Below are positions 39,001-48,188 of a DNA stretch of 64,000 bases, in pieces; the stretch's first letter is position 1, and every line of letters starts with the position of its first letter. The notes beneath the pieces are model-generated. The model had not been told where the DNA came from. It saw nothing but the letters and a program-made list of their open reading frames with translations, and made no database searches. The stretch is from QHWT01 sp963755695 (GTDB taxonomy: Bacteria > Acidobacteriota > Vicinamibacteria > Vicinamibacterales > 2-12-FULL-66-21): positions 372,001 through 436,000 of the forward strand of contig CAVWLB010000010.1 of the NCBI GenBank assembly GCA_963755695.1, in the 5' to 3' direction. Position numbers and translations under genes: made by a program.

Positions 39001-39682
39001 CGACTTCGCGGCGGGCGTCCCGAATCTGAGCAAGGAAGAAACCCGACGCCTCGACTACTCGTTGCTGGACTACGATCGGCCGCACAACTTCGTGCTCAAC
39101 GCGATCTACCAGACGCCCAACGTGACGAGCAGCAAAGTGCTCGGCTTGCTGACGAACGAATGGCAGATCTCCGGCGTCTATCGGTGGACGAGCGGGCAGC
39201 CGTATACCGTCGGTTTCTCGATTCCGGGTATCGGGGCCCAGAACCTCACGGGCACCGACGGCAATCCGGATGCGCGCATCGCGCTCACCTGCAATCCGGG
39301 TCGCGGCTGGAGCGGCGATCCGTACAATCAGCTCGACACGTCGTGCTTCGCCCCGCCCCAGCCGCGCAGCGACGGCGCCGAGTCGGCGCGGTTCTTCGTG
39401 CGCAACCCGCCGACCAATAACGTTGATCTGTCTTTGTCCAAGAATTTCGCGGTGGTCAAGACAGTCAAGTTCGAGTTCCGCGTCGACATGTTCAACGCGC
39501 TGAACCACACGCAGTTCACCGGCGTCAACTCGACGGCGAACTTCGCCAGCCTGACGGATCGGACGATCACCAACCTGCCGTTCGACGCGAGCGGCAAGCT
39601 GGCGCAGCCGAACGGATTCGGGACCATCAACGGCGTCGCGCCGCCGCGCACGCTGCAACTCGTCACTCGCGTGACCTTCTAG
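36071..39682 (+). CDS. TonB-dependent receptor, Oar-like, with N-terminal carboxypeptidase-regulatory-like domain
   Basis: A 1203-residue outer-membrane protein. The signal peptide ends near LQA-QT, followed by a carboxypeptidase regulatory-like beta domain (about 30-110: SGSIQDSQGGVLPGVTVT), a plug (about 125-260) and a large barrel closing with an aromatic residue (TRVTF). This Oar-type layout is abundant in Acidobacteriota and is associated with uptake or export of large substrates. AAGGAGGAGG precedes the ATG. A -35-like TTGACT (35974) with a poor -10-like TAGCTA (35998) may give it its own promoter, but co-transcription with the UnbV pair is also possible. A good terminator follows. Confidence 0.92.
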   Translation: MSFWKGSRGRLGLALVALVFAGSPGVLQAQTTSASVSGSIQDSQGGVLPGVTVTMTSRTQGNVLTAVSDEGGRFVFPIVRPDTYQLQVALQGFKTLERTNLVVNANDKLATGALTLEVGAMTEQVSVTGRVTELQSASGERSFTLESEALKNIANNGRQLFNFATLVPGALSTGSSGSEVGAADGFTVNGQRPNSNNVTIDGVANIDTGNNGGNMATTNIDSVAEFKVLTNSYQAEYGRAVGGQVQVVTKSGTQAFHGSGYWYGRRSGWDANTWLNKRVTPAIEPAKTSRNDGGYTIGGPVAFPGFNMDKKKLFFFWSQEWQRRTTPATLHQTRVPTALERAGDFSQSVDSSGNPFPFIRDFSTGLPCGAGDTRGCFQDGGVLGRIPANRLYGPGLAALSIFPTANFSGGSGLNFTSQDPDSPKRREDLLRMDFQATSNWRVTGRYMKNSEDILQAYGTTWAGNGSDQLPTPVLFLHPGSNYMLSATGTLNNSTSVEVSWGRAGNSLNYQLQLEKLFRANAGVSGLPLLFPDAVQSDYVPYFVFNGGRTGNAGQYQTDRGPFTNENITHDVIANMTKVWGSHASKVGFYFQNSFKPQSIFASFNSQIDYTDSSSNPFDTGFSYANAATGVFNQYTQASKYALPEWRYKNWEWYAQDNWKPSNRLTLDYGVRFYYLSPQWDTTLQASNFLPDQFNPSAAAQLFTPVCIGASPCSDANRRGMDPALIAAGATPTLDNTVDSRFVGRLTPGSNQFNGAFQAGDGINDQLQDGNAFRISPRIGVVYDLTGRGDTIVRGGFGIFYDRPQGNMVFDMISNAPGVLNSTLTWGQLQTLTAAGGDPNPTLSLNPTAFDFKPPRVNQWNVGIQHKAWKEVILDVAYVGSKSSDLLRQVQINAVPFGATFQPQNQDPTRAPAAQLGSSALPNDFLRPFQGYGNIRMWDYSGYANYHALQTSATRRFDRGFMFSAFYVWSKALGINSNDFAAGVPNLSKEETRRLDYSLLDYDRPHNFVLNAIYQTPNVTSSKVLGLLTNEWQISGVYRWTSGQPYTVGFSIPGIGAQNLTGTDGNPDARIALTCNPGRGWSGDPYNQLDTSCFAPPQPRSDGAESARFFVRNPPTNNVDLSLSKNFAVVKTVKFEFRVDMFNALNHTQFTGVNSTANFASLTDRTITNLPFDASGKLAQPNGFGTINGVAPPRTLQLVTRVTF

Positions 39683-39695
39683 CATCACGCTGATG

Positions 39696-39740
39696 GGGCT
39701 TGGGGGCGTCTGCCCTCGAGCCCTTTCTGTTCTTGCTTTC
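39696..39740 (+). terminator. Rho-independent-type terminator after the TonB receptor
   Basis: GGGCT...GGGC (39696-39707), a four-base loop, then GCCC...AGCCC (39712-39723) form a two-part GC stem, followed by a T-rich run to about 39740. It begins 13 bases after the receptor stop. Confidence 0.6.
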
Positions 39741-39793
39741 CTGTCGAAATTTCCGGCCTGGCCCGATCCTGACCTGCGATCAAGGCCCGACAA

Positions 39794-40877
39794 TCATTGA
39801 ACCACCTCAGTCGATGCGACCTCGGTTTCGACGGCGCGCGGCGCCTGCACCGGATCCGGCCGCGCGAAGAACCTGAGGAGGCTGCCCGTGGAGACGAGGA
39901 TGATCGGGCCGAGGACGAGGCCAATGAATCCAAAGGCGGCCACGCCGCCGAGCAAACCAAGGAAAATCACCAGCCCGTTGACCGACGTCCGGCCGCTCAA
40001 CAGCAGCGGGCGCAGGATGTTGTCGGCCATGCTGATGCCAAGGACGCCGACCAGCACCAGGATCACGCCGCGCGCGATCTCACCGGACAGCAGGAGCACG
40101 ATCGCCGTCGGAACCCAGACAATCGCGGCGCCCACGACCGGGATCAGGGAACAGAATCCGATTACCACGCCCCAGAACACCGGTGCGCTGATCCGGAGCA
40201 GCCAGAAGGCCACACCGCCGATGGTCCCCTGCGCCAGCGCGACCAGCAGCCCGGCCCCCACGCTGGCCACCACGAGATCGCGAGTGTCGCGCATCAACCG
40301 ATCGCAATCCTCTTCAGGAAGAGGCAGAAGGCGACGCAGGTGGCGGGCCAGGGCGTGTCCGTCGCGGAGCATGAAAAACAGTCACGAACAGCATCACCAG
40401 TAGGCTGCCCAGCGTCGCAAACGCGTCGGCGAGCATCGCGCCGGCGCGCGGCGCCAGGAACGCTAGCGCGCGCTGCACCCCCTCGCGAAGCAGCAGTGTC
40501 GGATCTTCGGGAAGTCCGATCGGACTGCGCGCCCTCGCCAGCTCCCAAATCCGCTCGAGCTGCCCCGGCGCACTGAGCGACGTCTGCTGAATGTAGCCGA
40601 CGACCTGCGGCGCCTCACGAGCCAGCACGGACACGAGCATCACGCCCGGCGCGACGATCAGGATGGCGGCCAGCGCCGTCGTGACGAGCGCTGCGCGGTT
40701 CGGTCCGATTCTTGGCTCGAGTTCGACCTGCAGCCGGTAGAACATCATCGCGAACACCGCAGCCCAGGTAAGCGGCACCAGGAACGGACTGAGGACCAGG
40801 TACGTCAGGTAGCCAGCAAAGAGCACGAGCGCGTAGAACAACGGCTGCGACAGGCACTCTTCGCGGGTGTTGGCCAT
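39794..40877 (-). pseudogene. AI-2E transporter family permease, one frameshift
   Basis: About 360 residues once joined, with some eight membrane segments. The first frame (40877 to about 40374) has FYALVLFAGYLTYLVLSPFL and the long soluble loop typical of the PerM/AI-2E family. The second (to 39794) has FMLRDGHALARHL, then GTIGGVAFWLL and the conserved PVVGAAIVWVP and DNILRPLLL. The frame shifts in a run of A/T bases (40374-40378). This homopolymer context makes a sequencing error likely. The start at 40877 (MANTREE) is chosen as the first Met before the first membrane segment. Family members have been linked to AI-2 or Na+/H+ transport; the function here is open. Confidence 0.82.
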
Positions 40878-41197
40878 GGCGACTATCCAAACGCGGTCTG
40901 GAAGGTTCCCCGGCTGAAAGGCCGGGCAATGAGCAAGCATCAGGCCACGGGACGTTTGTTTCTTCAAGTCCGCGACATTCGACGTCCTGGCTGGTCGCAG
41001 GTTCAAAGACGCTCTGCCGGAAGCGGATTGCCCGCGACTCTACAGTCCAGGTTGTCCTCCACTTCGCGCTTTCTTTCAGGCTCGAAAGAGATATTGCACC
41101 TGGACATTAAATAGCACTATCCTCATCCGTTCCCATCTCTCATGTGAACCGAGCGGATTGAAAACCCGTTTCGACAGCCAAGAAACGAGGATGTTTC

Positions 41198-44100
41198 ATG
41201 TCCCACATCAGACGCGGGGTCGCGTCGGGCCCCGGGTGCTGGAGGAGGTCTGCCGCATTCATCGCGGTCGGCATCGCCTTGGTCTTCCTTCAGCCTGTCG
41301 CGCACGCACAGGCGGACGCCCTGTCATTCTTCAAGAACTATTTCATTACCGGCGACTACGTGGTTGGCGGTGTCGGCCTGCGCGGCCTCGGGGGTGTAAG
41401 CGGGGTTCAAGGCATCGCGAGGGGTTCGATTGCCATCGGCGGGGTGCCGGCCAAGGCGGACATCGTCGCGGCATTTCTCTATTGGCAGGTCGTCTCGAAG
41501 AACACGCTTGGCCCGGATTCGGGGACGGTCGGAGCGAAGTTCGACGGCTTTCCTCTCGCATCTTCCAGCGGACCTCTGGCGAAAGTCCTGGTTTCGGAGG
41601 GCACGGCGCCCTGCTGGAGCTCGGGTGGCGCCACCGGAGGTTCTGGCGGACAGCACCGGACCTATACATACCGTGCCGATGTTCTTCGCTTCCTGCCGGT
41701 CGATCCCAACGGCAACGTGTCGGTCAATGGCGCGCATACCGTCGAGATTCCGGATTCCGGTCCGTCGGGAAACACGGTTCCGATCGCTCTCGGGGCGAGC
41801 CTGGTCGTCGTCTACCGGGATCCATCGTTGCCGTTGAACGCCATCGTCATCTATGACGGCGGCTACACGATGGATAACAACTCCCAGTCGATGACCCAGA
41901 CGATCCGCGGCTTCTACCAGGCTGACGGGACCAGCGCCAAAATGACCCACATCGTGGGCAGTGGCCAGGCGAATAAGTCCGAGCGACTGCTGCTACCGGG
42001 TCAGGCACCCATCGTCAATCCATTCAACGCGTCATCGGGCAACAACTGGGACAGCCCGACGTACAACGTCACACTGACGAGCCCCAACGAGCCGACGACC
42101 ACATCGGTCGATCACGTCGGCTTCCCGAGCTTCGATTGTTTGAGCTGGGCGGCGATCATCCTGAAGACGCCAGTCAAGGATTCGGATGGAGATGGCCTGC
42201 TCGACGTCTGGGAATCAGCGACAGCCCCGATCACCGATCCGAACGGCCGGCCGTTGCCGAACCTGGCTGCGATGGGGGCCGACAAGGATCACAAGGATCT
42301 CTTCGTCGAGGTCGGCTACATGCAGGCGGCCCAGGGCACGACCTACGGCGGCGTCGCGAAGCCGGAACATTCGCATCTGCCAGACGAAGCCGCGTTGAAC
42401 GCGATGGGGGATGCGTTCAAGGACAACGGGATCAACGTCCACTTCGACGTTGGCAACAACTACCAGGATTCCCCCTACGTCATTCCCGCCGATCGAGCGC
42501 GCGGTGGCGATGCGATCAACGAGCTGGTGACATCCTGCGCTCGCGGCGCTTCAGATCCTCCGTGGGTCTGTCAGTTCTCCGGCTATCCCGGCACGGTTGG
42601 CTGGAAGACGGGGTTCAAGTTCCTTCGGGATCAATTGGTCAACACGCCGCCGCCCCTGAATACGGATGGCAGCGATCCGTGCGACTCGCCGACGGCGGAC
42701 GACGGTCCTGGGAGCGCCTGCGAGCGGCGCTTCGATCGCAATCGCCAGGACATCTTTCATTACGTCCTGTTCGCCCATGCCGTGGGTCTGCCGAAGGCCG
42801 CCTGCCTGAATGCTGATGGGACTTCCGACGAACAGTGTCAGGCGACGAACCCCGACTTCCACGTGCCGAGGACGAACTCCGGCGTTGCAGATGTTCCGGG
42901 AGGCGACCTGATGGTGGCGCTGGGGGCGTTCCCTGATGTTTCCGGAAGACCGGTGGGCACACCGTTCATGCAGGGCGCGACGCTGATGCACGAGCTCGGT
43001 CACAATTTCGAGCTGACGCACGCCGGCACCCCACAGAGCCCGCCCGAGCCGAATTGCAAACCGAACTACATGAGCGTCATGAATTACCTGTTCCAGTTGC
43101 GCGGGTTGTTCAACGACCTCGACGCCGGAGTGCCTCACATGGACTACTCCGGCGAGGCGCTGGGTGGTATCGATGAGAGTTTCCCTGGCGATGGGTTCCT
43201 CTTCGGAGCGAGCACGCGCTACAAATCGGGCTGGTATGCCCCGCAGGGGCCGGGAACGGTCGGTACGCCCGCCCGTGGATACTGCAACGGGAACGCGTTT
43301 CCAAACCCGCCGCCGGCTCCAATGGTTCGCGTCGACGCGGCGTCGGTGTTCGGTCCGATCGACTGGAACCTCGACACATCGTTATCGAGCTCACAGGACT
43401 TGAACTTCGACGGCACGATTTCCAGCCCGTTGAATGCGGGTTCCAACGACTGGATCAATCTTCGTCTGGGTCAGGTCGCTGCCCGACGTAACGTGGGCGG
43501 ATTGTTCGTCGACGCGGCCGGCAACCTCATTGTGGGACCCCTGTCGCTCGACGTCGGCCGGGGGGACATCGGCCGCGGTGATATCGGGCGCGGGGATATC
43601 GGGCGCGGCGACATCGGGCGCGGGGATATCGGGCGCGGCGATATCGGGCGTGGCGATATTGGCCGTGGCGACATCGGCCGCGGCGATATCGGGCGTGGCG
43701 ACATTGGTGAGGCGGCCGAGGAGATCGACTCGGCGATTGCTACCGCCGCCGGAAACACACCACCGACCCAGTTCACCGCCTGTGTTATCGGAATCGGGGG
43801 CTGTCCGGGGAATACCGCAGACCCGGCGCAGAACCACCGCGTGCGGACCGGTTGGAAACCACCCAACGTAGGCACCGTCTCCCAGTACCTGGTCTATCGA
43901 TTCAGGACGAATGATCCCCTCCAGGCGAAGACGCTGGTGGGGTCTGTGCCTGCGACCCTGGGTACCAGCGATTACACGCTCGTCGATCTCGCAGGAGCTG
44001 CCAAACGCGCAGTTCACGTATTTCGTCGTCGCAGAATTCAATGACGGCCCGCCGCGCACCGTCAGCGGCCCGTCGAACTTCGTGACGATACTTGCCGTCA

Positions 44101-44870
44101 ATGACGCGCCAGTGGCCGTCAACGATCCGAACGCGTCCGGCGGCGGCTACACGACGGATCAGGGTAGGGCGCTCGTGGTCGCGGCGCCCGGAGTCCTCGG
44201 TAACGATACGGACGACGACAGCCCGGTGCTGACGGCGAAGGTCGCCAGCGGTCCAGCAAACGGGACGGTCGCGTTGAGCGCGAACGGTTCGTTCGTCTAC
44301 ACGCCAAACGCGGGGTTTGCCGGGTCGGACAGCTTCACCTACACGGCGAACGACGTCGACACCACCCGAAGCTCCAACGTGGCGACCGTCTCGATCACGG
44401 TCAGGAGTTCGCTGGTATACACCCTCGTCTTGTCGCCGCTGAAGACGCCCGCTCAGCAGGGAAGTGCGGTGCCGATTATCTGGCAGTTGAAGGACGCCAC
44501 GGGCAAGCTGATTCTCTCGCTGAGCACGCTGCTCAAAATCGAGAGCGTCTACAACGGACCGGTTCCGCCGACCGGCGGCTGCGTCGCGTCAGCGACCGGC
44601 TTCAGCGCCACCAGCAAGGAGATGCTCTTCAGTCTTCCAAACGGTGCGACCGGAGCGAGCAGCTTCCGCCTGGTCTCGTCGTCGTCGAGCTACCAGTTCA
44701 ACTGGGACACGACGACCACGAGCACGGCGCCGACGATCACCGGCAAGGGCTGCTACACGATTCTGCTGTATTTCAACGATCGGCCGGACTCTGACCAATC
44801 CGAGGATGACCAGTGCGGTGCAGCTCAAATGACTGCAGACTGCAGATTGAAGACTGCAGATTGGGATTGA
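41198..44870 (+). pseudogene. Secreted metzincin-like metalloprotease with GRGDI repeats, cadherin-like and PxKF domains, one frameshift
   Basis: About 1224 residues when joined. The signal peptide ends near AHA-QA. A calcium-type DSDGDGLLDVWE element lies near 330. The zinc motif HELGHNFELTH (HExxHxxxxxH) with a downstream YMSVMNY Met-turn identifies a metzincin-type protease. Ten GRGDI units follow (43556-43705). After the shift come a cadherin/Ig-like repeat (VNDAPVAVND to NVATVSI) and a PxKF-type end domain (GSAVPIIWQLKDATGKL). The shift is one extra C at 43988 (GATCTCG). CGAGGATG stands before ATG 41198, and TTGCAC/TATCCT (41094, 41118) is a possible promoter. The C-terminal dozen residues and the stop codon come from the repeat element at 44832. 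Confidence 0.85.
43556..43705 (+). repeat. Ten exact 15-base in-frame repeats encoding GRGDI
   Basis: Ten units of GGN-CGN-GGN-GAY-ATY lie with no gap. Third positions vary between units while the peptide is invariant. Each unit contains RGD, and GDIGR fits a five-residue pentapeptide-repeat-like period. Confidence 0.95.
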
Positions 44871-45085
44871 AGATTGCAGATTGAAGATTGGGATTGAAGA
44901 TTGAAGATTGAGATTGACGATTGGGGATTTCAGATTGACTGATTGCCGATTGGCGATGCCGAAAATCCGCAATCGTCAATCGTCAATCGGCAATCCTAAT
45001 CCGCAATCGTCAATCGGCAGTCCGAATCTGCAATCGTCAATCGGCAGTCTCAATCTTCAATCTTCAATCTTCAATCTGCAGTCTA
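44832..45085. repeat. Large short-period inverted repeat between convergent genes
   Basis: The left half (44832 to about 44960) is built of GATTGAA/GACTGCA-type units and the right half (about 44965-45082) of their reverse complements (CAATCTT, CAATCGT, CAATCGG). Spacing is mostly 7 bases with slips to 6. The element fills all the space between the stop codons of the protease and the kinase and extends into both. Confidence 0.88.
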
Positions 45086-48076
45086 TTGACCGGCCCGTCG
45101 GCGAACTTCGGGCAGCAGCGGATCTTCTTTCGATTGATCTCGAATGGCCAGGTAGGCGCGGTATGACTCTGCAAATCCGGCGGTCTGGAGGCCTTCGCGG
45201 GCGCGCCCCTGGTAGTAGAGCACCGGAGGCAGGAAGCCGGAGGTAGGCTCCTCGTCGAGGAACAGCGACAGAGTCTCGCCGCGTCCCGTCAGGCAGCGAT
45301 CGAACTCGGAATCGGCTTGCGTGAAGGCGCCGGCGGCGAGATATGCCCGCCCGAGATCAAAATGTCCCATCCACGTTTCGAGCAGCGCGTTGGCGTTGCT
45401 CAGCTCCTTGATCGCCTGACGCGCATCCCCCTTCTTCAACGCAGTTTCACCCTCGATGATCTTGGCGTACGCCTGCGGCTCGGCTTGAAGCTCTGAGGCA
45501 AGGCTTTTGGCAAGCGTTTGCGCTTTGGCAGGGGCGCCAGCCTCGATGAACACGCGCGCCGCAAGGAAACGAATCTTGACCGAATTTCTGTTGGCCAGCG
45601 CCTTGTCGGCGGCGGCGACCGCTGCGGTCTTCTGCTCGCGCAAGAGCTGAGTGTAGGCGAGCGCCGCCAATTTGCTGGCAGCCCGATCGGGGTCCTTCGA
45701 TGCCAGATCGGCATCCGCGCCTTCCGCAAAAATCAGCGCCGCGTCGGACAGCCGCCCTTCGTACAGGGCAAGATCTCCCAGGCCGGATGCCGCGTACGAT
45801 GCCCCGAGCGCGTCGAGCTTTCCGATCGTGTCGTAAGTTTTTGCGGCCTCGGCCAGCTGCCCCTGGCCGACCTGCGCAAAAGCGAGCGCGAGCAGGCTGA
45901 AGAGTTCCGGGTCTTCGATGCTGCGGACCTCCTCTTCAGCGCTCTTGAAGTCGCTGCTGTAGGCGGCATACAGCGCAAGGTTCGTCCGGTAGAGCGCGCG
46001 CTTGGGCACGATCCGGATGACCTCGCGCATCTCGTTCACCGCCTTGGGCAGTTGCCGCAAATGAGTCAGGCAGAGCGCGAGATTGTTCCGCGCCGGTGCG
46101 TCCGCGGCATACCGCACGATCAGGTCGCTGTATTCCTTAACGCAGCTCGGATAATCGCTGGTCAGGTAGTAGAACAGGCCGCGGGTCCGGTATCGTTCGC
46201 GTTCGGTCATGCCATCCAGGTGCCGGACGGCCTCCTTGATGTATTTTTCCGCGTCCTGCTGCTTGTCCATGTTGCTCGACGCGATACCCATGCCGGCCCA
46301 GCCCAGACCGAAGTTCGCATCGAGCGCCACCGACTTCGAAAAATTCTGCAGCGCCTCGTCGAATTTGCTCATCGACAGGGCCTCCGCGCCCGCCGCATAT
46401 GCGTGGACGACGTCGAGCGAGGTCGCCGAGAACGTCTGGGTGGCAAAGCGCTGCGCCTCTTCGGATGTCTCGTCGCCGAGCGCCTTGCGCACCTCGCGCG
46501 CCAGTCCGAGCGCAGCATCGAGAACCCGTTCCTTGTCTGGGGCGGTGCCACTGGCGGTTGCTATCACGCTGCCCGTGACGGCCTGGGTGGCTTTCACCAT
46601 GACGGCGTAACGATTGCCATCGCGCCTCAGGTCCCCCGACAGGACGACCCCCACCCCCTGCTTCACGGCAATTTCCTGCGCCGCGCGCTCGTTGAGTTGA
46701 TCCGGCGGCCGAACCCCGAGGCCGCGCCGGATGCCGTTGCGATCGTAGGCGCTGATGAAACCGGCATCTTCGAGCGCGAGCTTCATCATCGGCTCCAGCG
46801 TGTGATCGAAGGCCGGTTCGCCGGTGCCGTTCTGAAAGTCCGCAATCAACACCGATACGGGGTCGTGCGCCGCAGCAGTCTCCGGCGCCGCGCGGCGGCC
46901 CACCAGGTACACCGCCGCGAAAAGGATCGAAAGCACGAGCGCGCTGATCGCCAGCACTCGCTTGCTGACGCGGGCGGGAATGGGAATGCGCTCGCCCTTG
47001 TCGTCGAGCCGGCCGAGCGCGCGGGCCAGTTCCGCCGTCGACTGGAATCGGGCGGCTCGATCGCGTTCGAGGCACTGCGTCACGAGCGCGTCGAGCGAAA
47101 TCGGAATGGTTTCGTCCAGCGAACGTACCGCTGGCAGACCGGCGACGGCCCGCTGCTTCATCGCAAGCATGCGGTCCTCGGCGGTCGTGGCGGTCACGTC
47201 GCGTGGACCGGTCAGCATTTCATAGAGGATCAGGCCGAAGGCGTAGATGTCAGCGCGACCGTCGACGGGAGCGCCCGTCCCCTGTTCGGGCGCCATGTAC
47301 TCCAAGGTGCCGACGATTCCGCCGCCGGCAGCTTCGTCATTCGAGGCCGAGATCCCGAAGTCCATGATCAGCGCCAGATCGTCCGCGCTGATCATGACGT
47401 TTGCGGGTTTCAAGTCGCGATGAACGACTCCGGCGTCGTGGGCGGCTTCCAGCCCGCCGGCAATCTGCCGCGCGATCCTCAGCGCTCGCCCGACTGCCAG
47501 CTTGCCGTCGCGGCGGAGAATCTTGGCCAGGTCTTCGCCCTGAATGAACGGCATCGTGATGTACTTGATGCCGGAGATCTCGCCGAGATCGTGAATGCGG
47601 ACGACGTTCTTGTGGGTGACCTGCCGCGCCAGCAGCAGTTCCTGCTTGAACCGCTTCTCCGCGTCCGGCGACACGCTGCGCCGCCTGGAATCGGTGCGAA
47701 TGACTTTCAGCGCGACCGCGACACTTAGCTCGGCGTCCCAGGCCTGGTAAACCGCTCCCATGCCGCCGACCCCGAGCACTTTGATGATGTGGTAGCGGGG
47801 ACCGAACGCCTCGCCGACCTGAAGGGGACCGCCAACGAGCGCACCGTGCGTGAGATCGCCCGAGATTGTGGTTGCGCCGATGGTCGTGCCCGCGCCGATG
47901 GTCGTTCCGAAGTGCGCCGCCGCCAGGTTGCCATGCGATGGGATGAGGATGGTTCCGGACACCGGATCGATGGCGTCAGTCGCAAAGAGATCCGCAGGGC
48001 CGTCGAGTGACGTGCCGCATGCTGGACAACGTACGGTTCCAGGGATCGCGGATCGGCCGCAGCGCGGGCATGACAT
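45083..48076 (-). CDS. Zinc-ribbon Ser/Thr kinase with TolB-like and TPR regions
   Basis: A 997-residue membrane kinase, intact. It opens with a zinc ribbon (CPRC...CPAC, residues 3-22), then the kinase domain (about 95-365: GVGGMGAVY, VALKV, HRDLKPAN, DFGIS, GTLEYMAPEQ), a single membrane helix (VLAISALVLSILFAAVYLVG), a TolB-like domain (VSVLIADFQNGTGEPAFD to VVLSGDLRRDGNRYAV) and a long TPR array to the C-terminus. ATG 48076 is preferred to TTG 48097, which lies in the -10 box. The zinc ribbon before the kinase may be regulatory. It is preceded on the same strand by the LamG gene (ending 48189) with its own promoter between. Confidence 0.9.
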   Translation of the reverse strand: MSCPRCGRSAIPGTVRCPACGTSLDGPADLFATDAIDPVSGTILIPSHGNLAAAHFGTTIGAGTTIGATTISGDLTHGALVGGPLQVGEAFGPRYHIIKVLGVGGMGAVYQAWDAELSVAVALKVIRTDSRRRSVSPDAEKRFKQELLLARQVTHKNVVRIHDLGEISGIKYITMPFIQGEDLAKILRRDGKLAVGRALRIARQIAGGLEAAHDAGVVHRDLKPANVMISADDLALIMDFGISASNDEAAGGGIVGTLEYMAPEQGTGAPVDGRADIYAFGLILYEMLTGPRDVTATTAEDRMLAMKQRAVAGLPAVRSLDETIPISLDALVTQCLERDRAARFQSTAELARALGRLDDKGERIPIPARVSKRVLAISALVLSILFAAVYLVGRRAAPETAAAHDPVSVLIADFQNGTGEPAFDHTLEPMMKLALEDAGFISAYDRNGIRRGLGVRPPDQLNERAAQEIAVKQGVGVVLSGDLRRDGNRYAVMVKATQAVTGSVIATASGTAPDKERVLDAALGLAREVRKALGDETSEEAQRFATQTFSATSLDVVHAYAAGAEALSMSKFDEALQNFSKSVALDANFGLGWAGMGIASSNMDKQQDAEKYIKEAVRHLDGMTERERYRTRGLFYYLTSDYPSCVKEYSDLIVRYAADAPARNNLALCLTHLRQLPKAVNEMREVIRIVPKRALYRTNLALYAAYSSDFKSAEEEVRSIEDPELFSLLALAFAQVGQGQLAEAAKTYDTIGKLDALGASYAASGLGDLALYEGRLSDAALIFAEGADADLASKDPDRAASKLAALAYTQLLREQKTAAVAAADKALANRNSVKIRFLAARVFIEAGAPAKAQTLAKSLASELQAEPQAYAKIIEGETALKKGDARQAIKELSNANALLETWMGHFDLGRAYLAAGAFTQADSEFDRCLTGRGETLSLFLDEEPTSGFLPPVLYYQGRAREGLQTAGFAESYRAYLAIRDQSKEDPLLPEVRRRAGQ

Positions 48077-48096
48077 TGCCAGTGGGATTGTCAGCA

Positions 48097-48102
48097 ATTA
48101 TA
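48097..48102 (-). promoter_or_regulatory. -10 box for the zinc-ribbon kinase
   Basis: A perfect TATAAT on the minus strand ends 20 bases before the ATG at 48076. It overlaps the alternative TTG start and so argues against it. Confidence 0.5.
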
Positions 48103-48188
48103 TGTCGTGGTTGGGCTCCAGCCGAAAGAAATCAAAAACCGTGGAGGAACCAGAGTCCCGCCACGGCCGACATGCATGAAAGTCTCCG

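Noticed and set aside
36197..39793. 1198-codon open frame antisense to the TonB receptor
   Set aside because: It mirrors the receptor exactly, has the Arg/Val/Glu-rich composition of GC-driven shadow frames and has no signal, motif or RBS. The receptor on the plus strand has every expected domain.
43556..43705. CRISPR-like array
   Set aside because: The 15-base units are adjacent without spacers and lie in frame inside a coding sequence.
44832..45085. CRISPR array or insertion-sequence end
   Set aside because: Units are 6-7 bases with no spacers, and there is no transposase or target-site duplication.
45518..47728. 736-codon plus-strand frame over the zinc-ribbon kinase
   Set aside because: It is antisense to a complete kinase-TPR protein, low in protein-like patterns and rich in Arg; a GC shadow.
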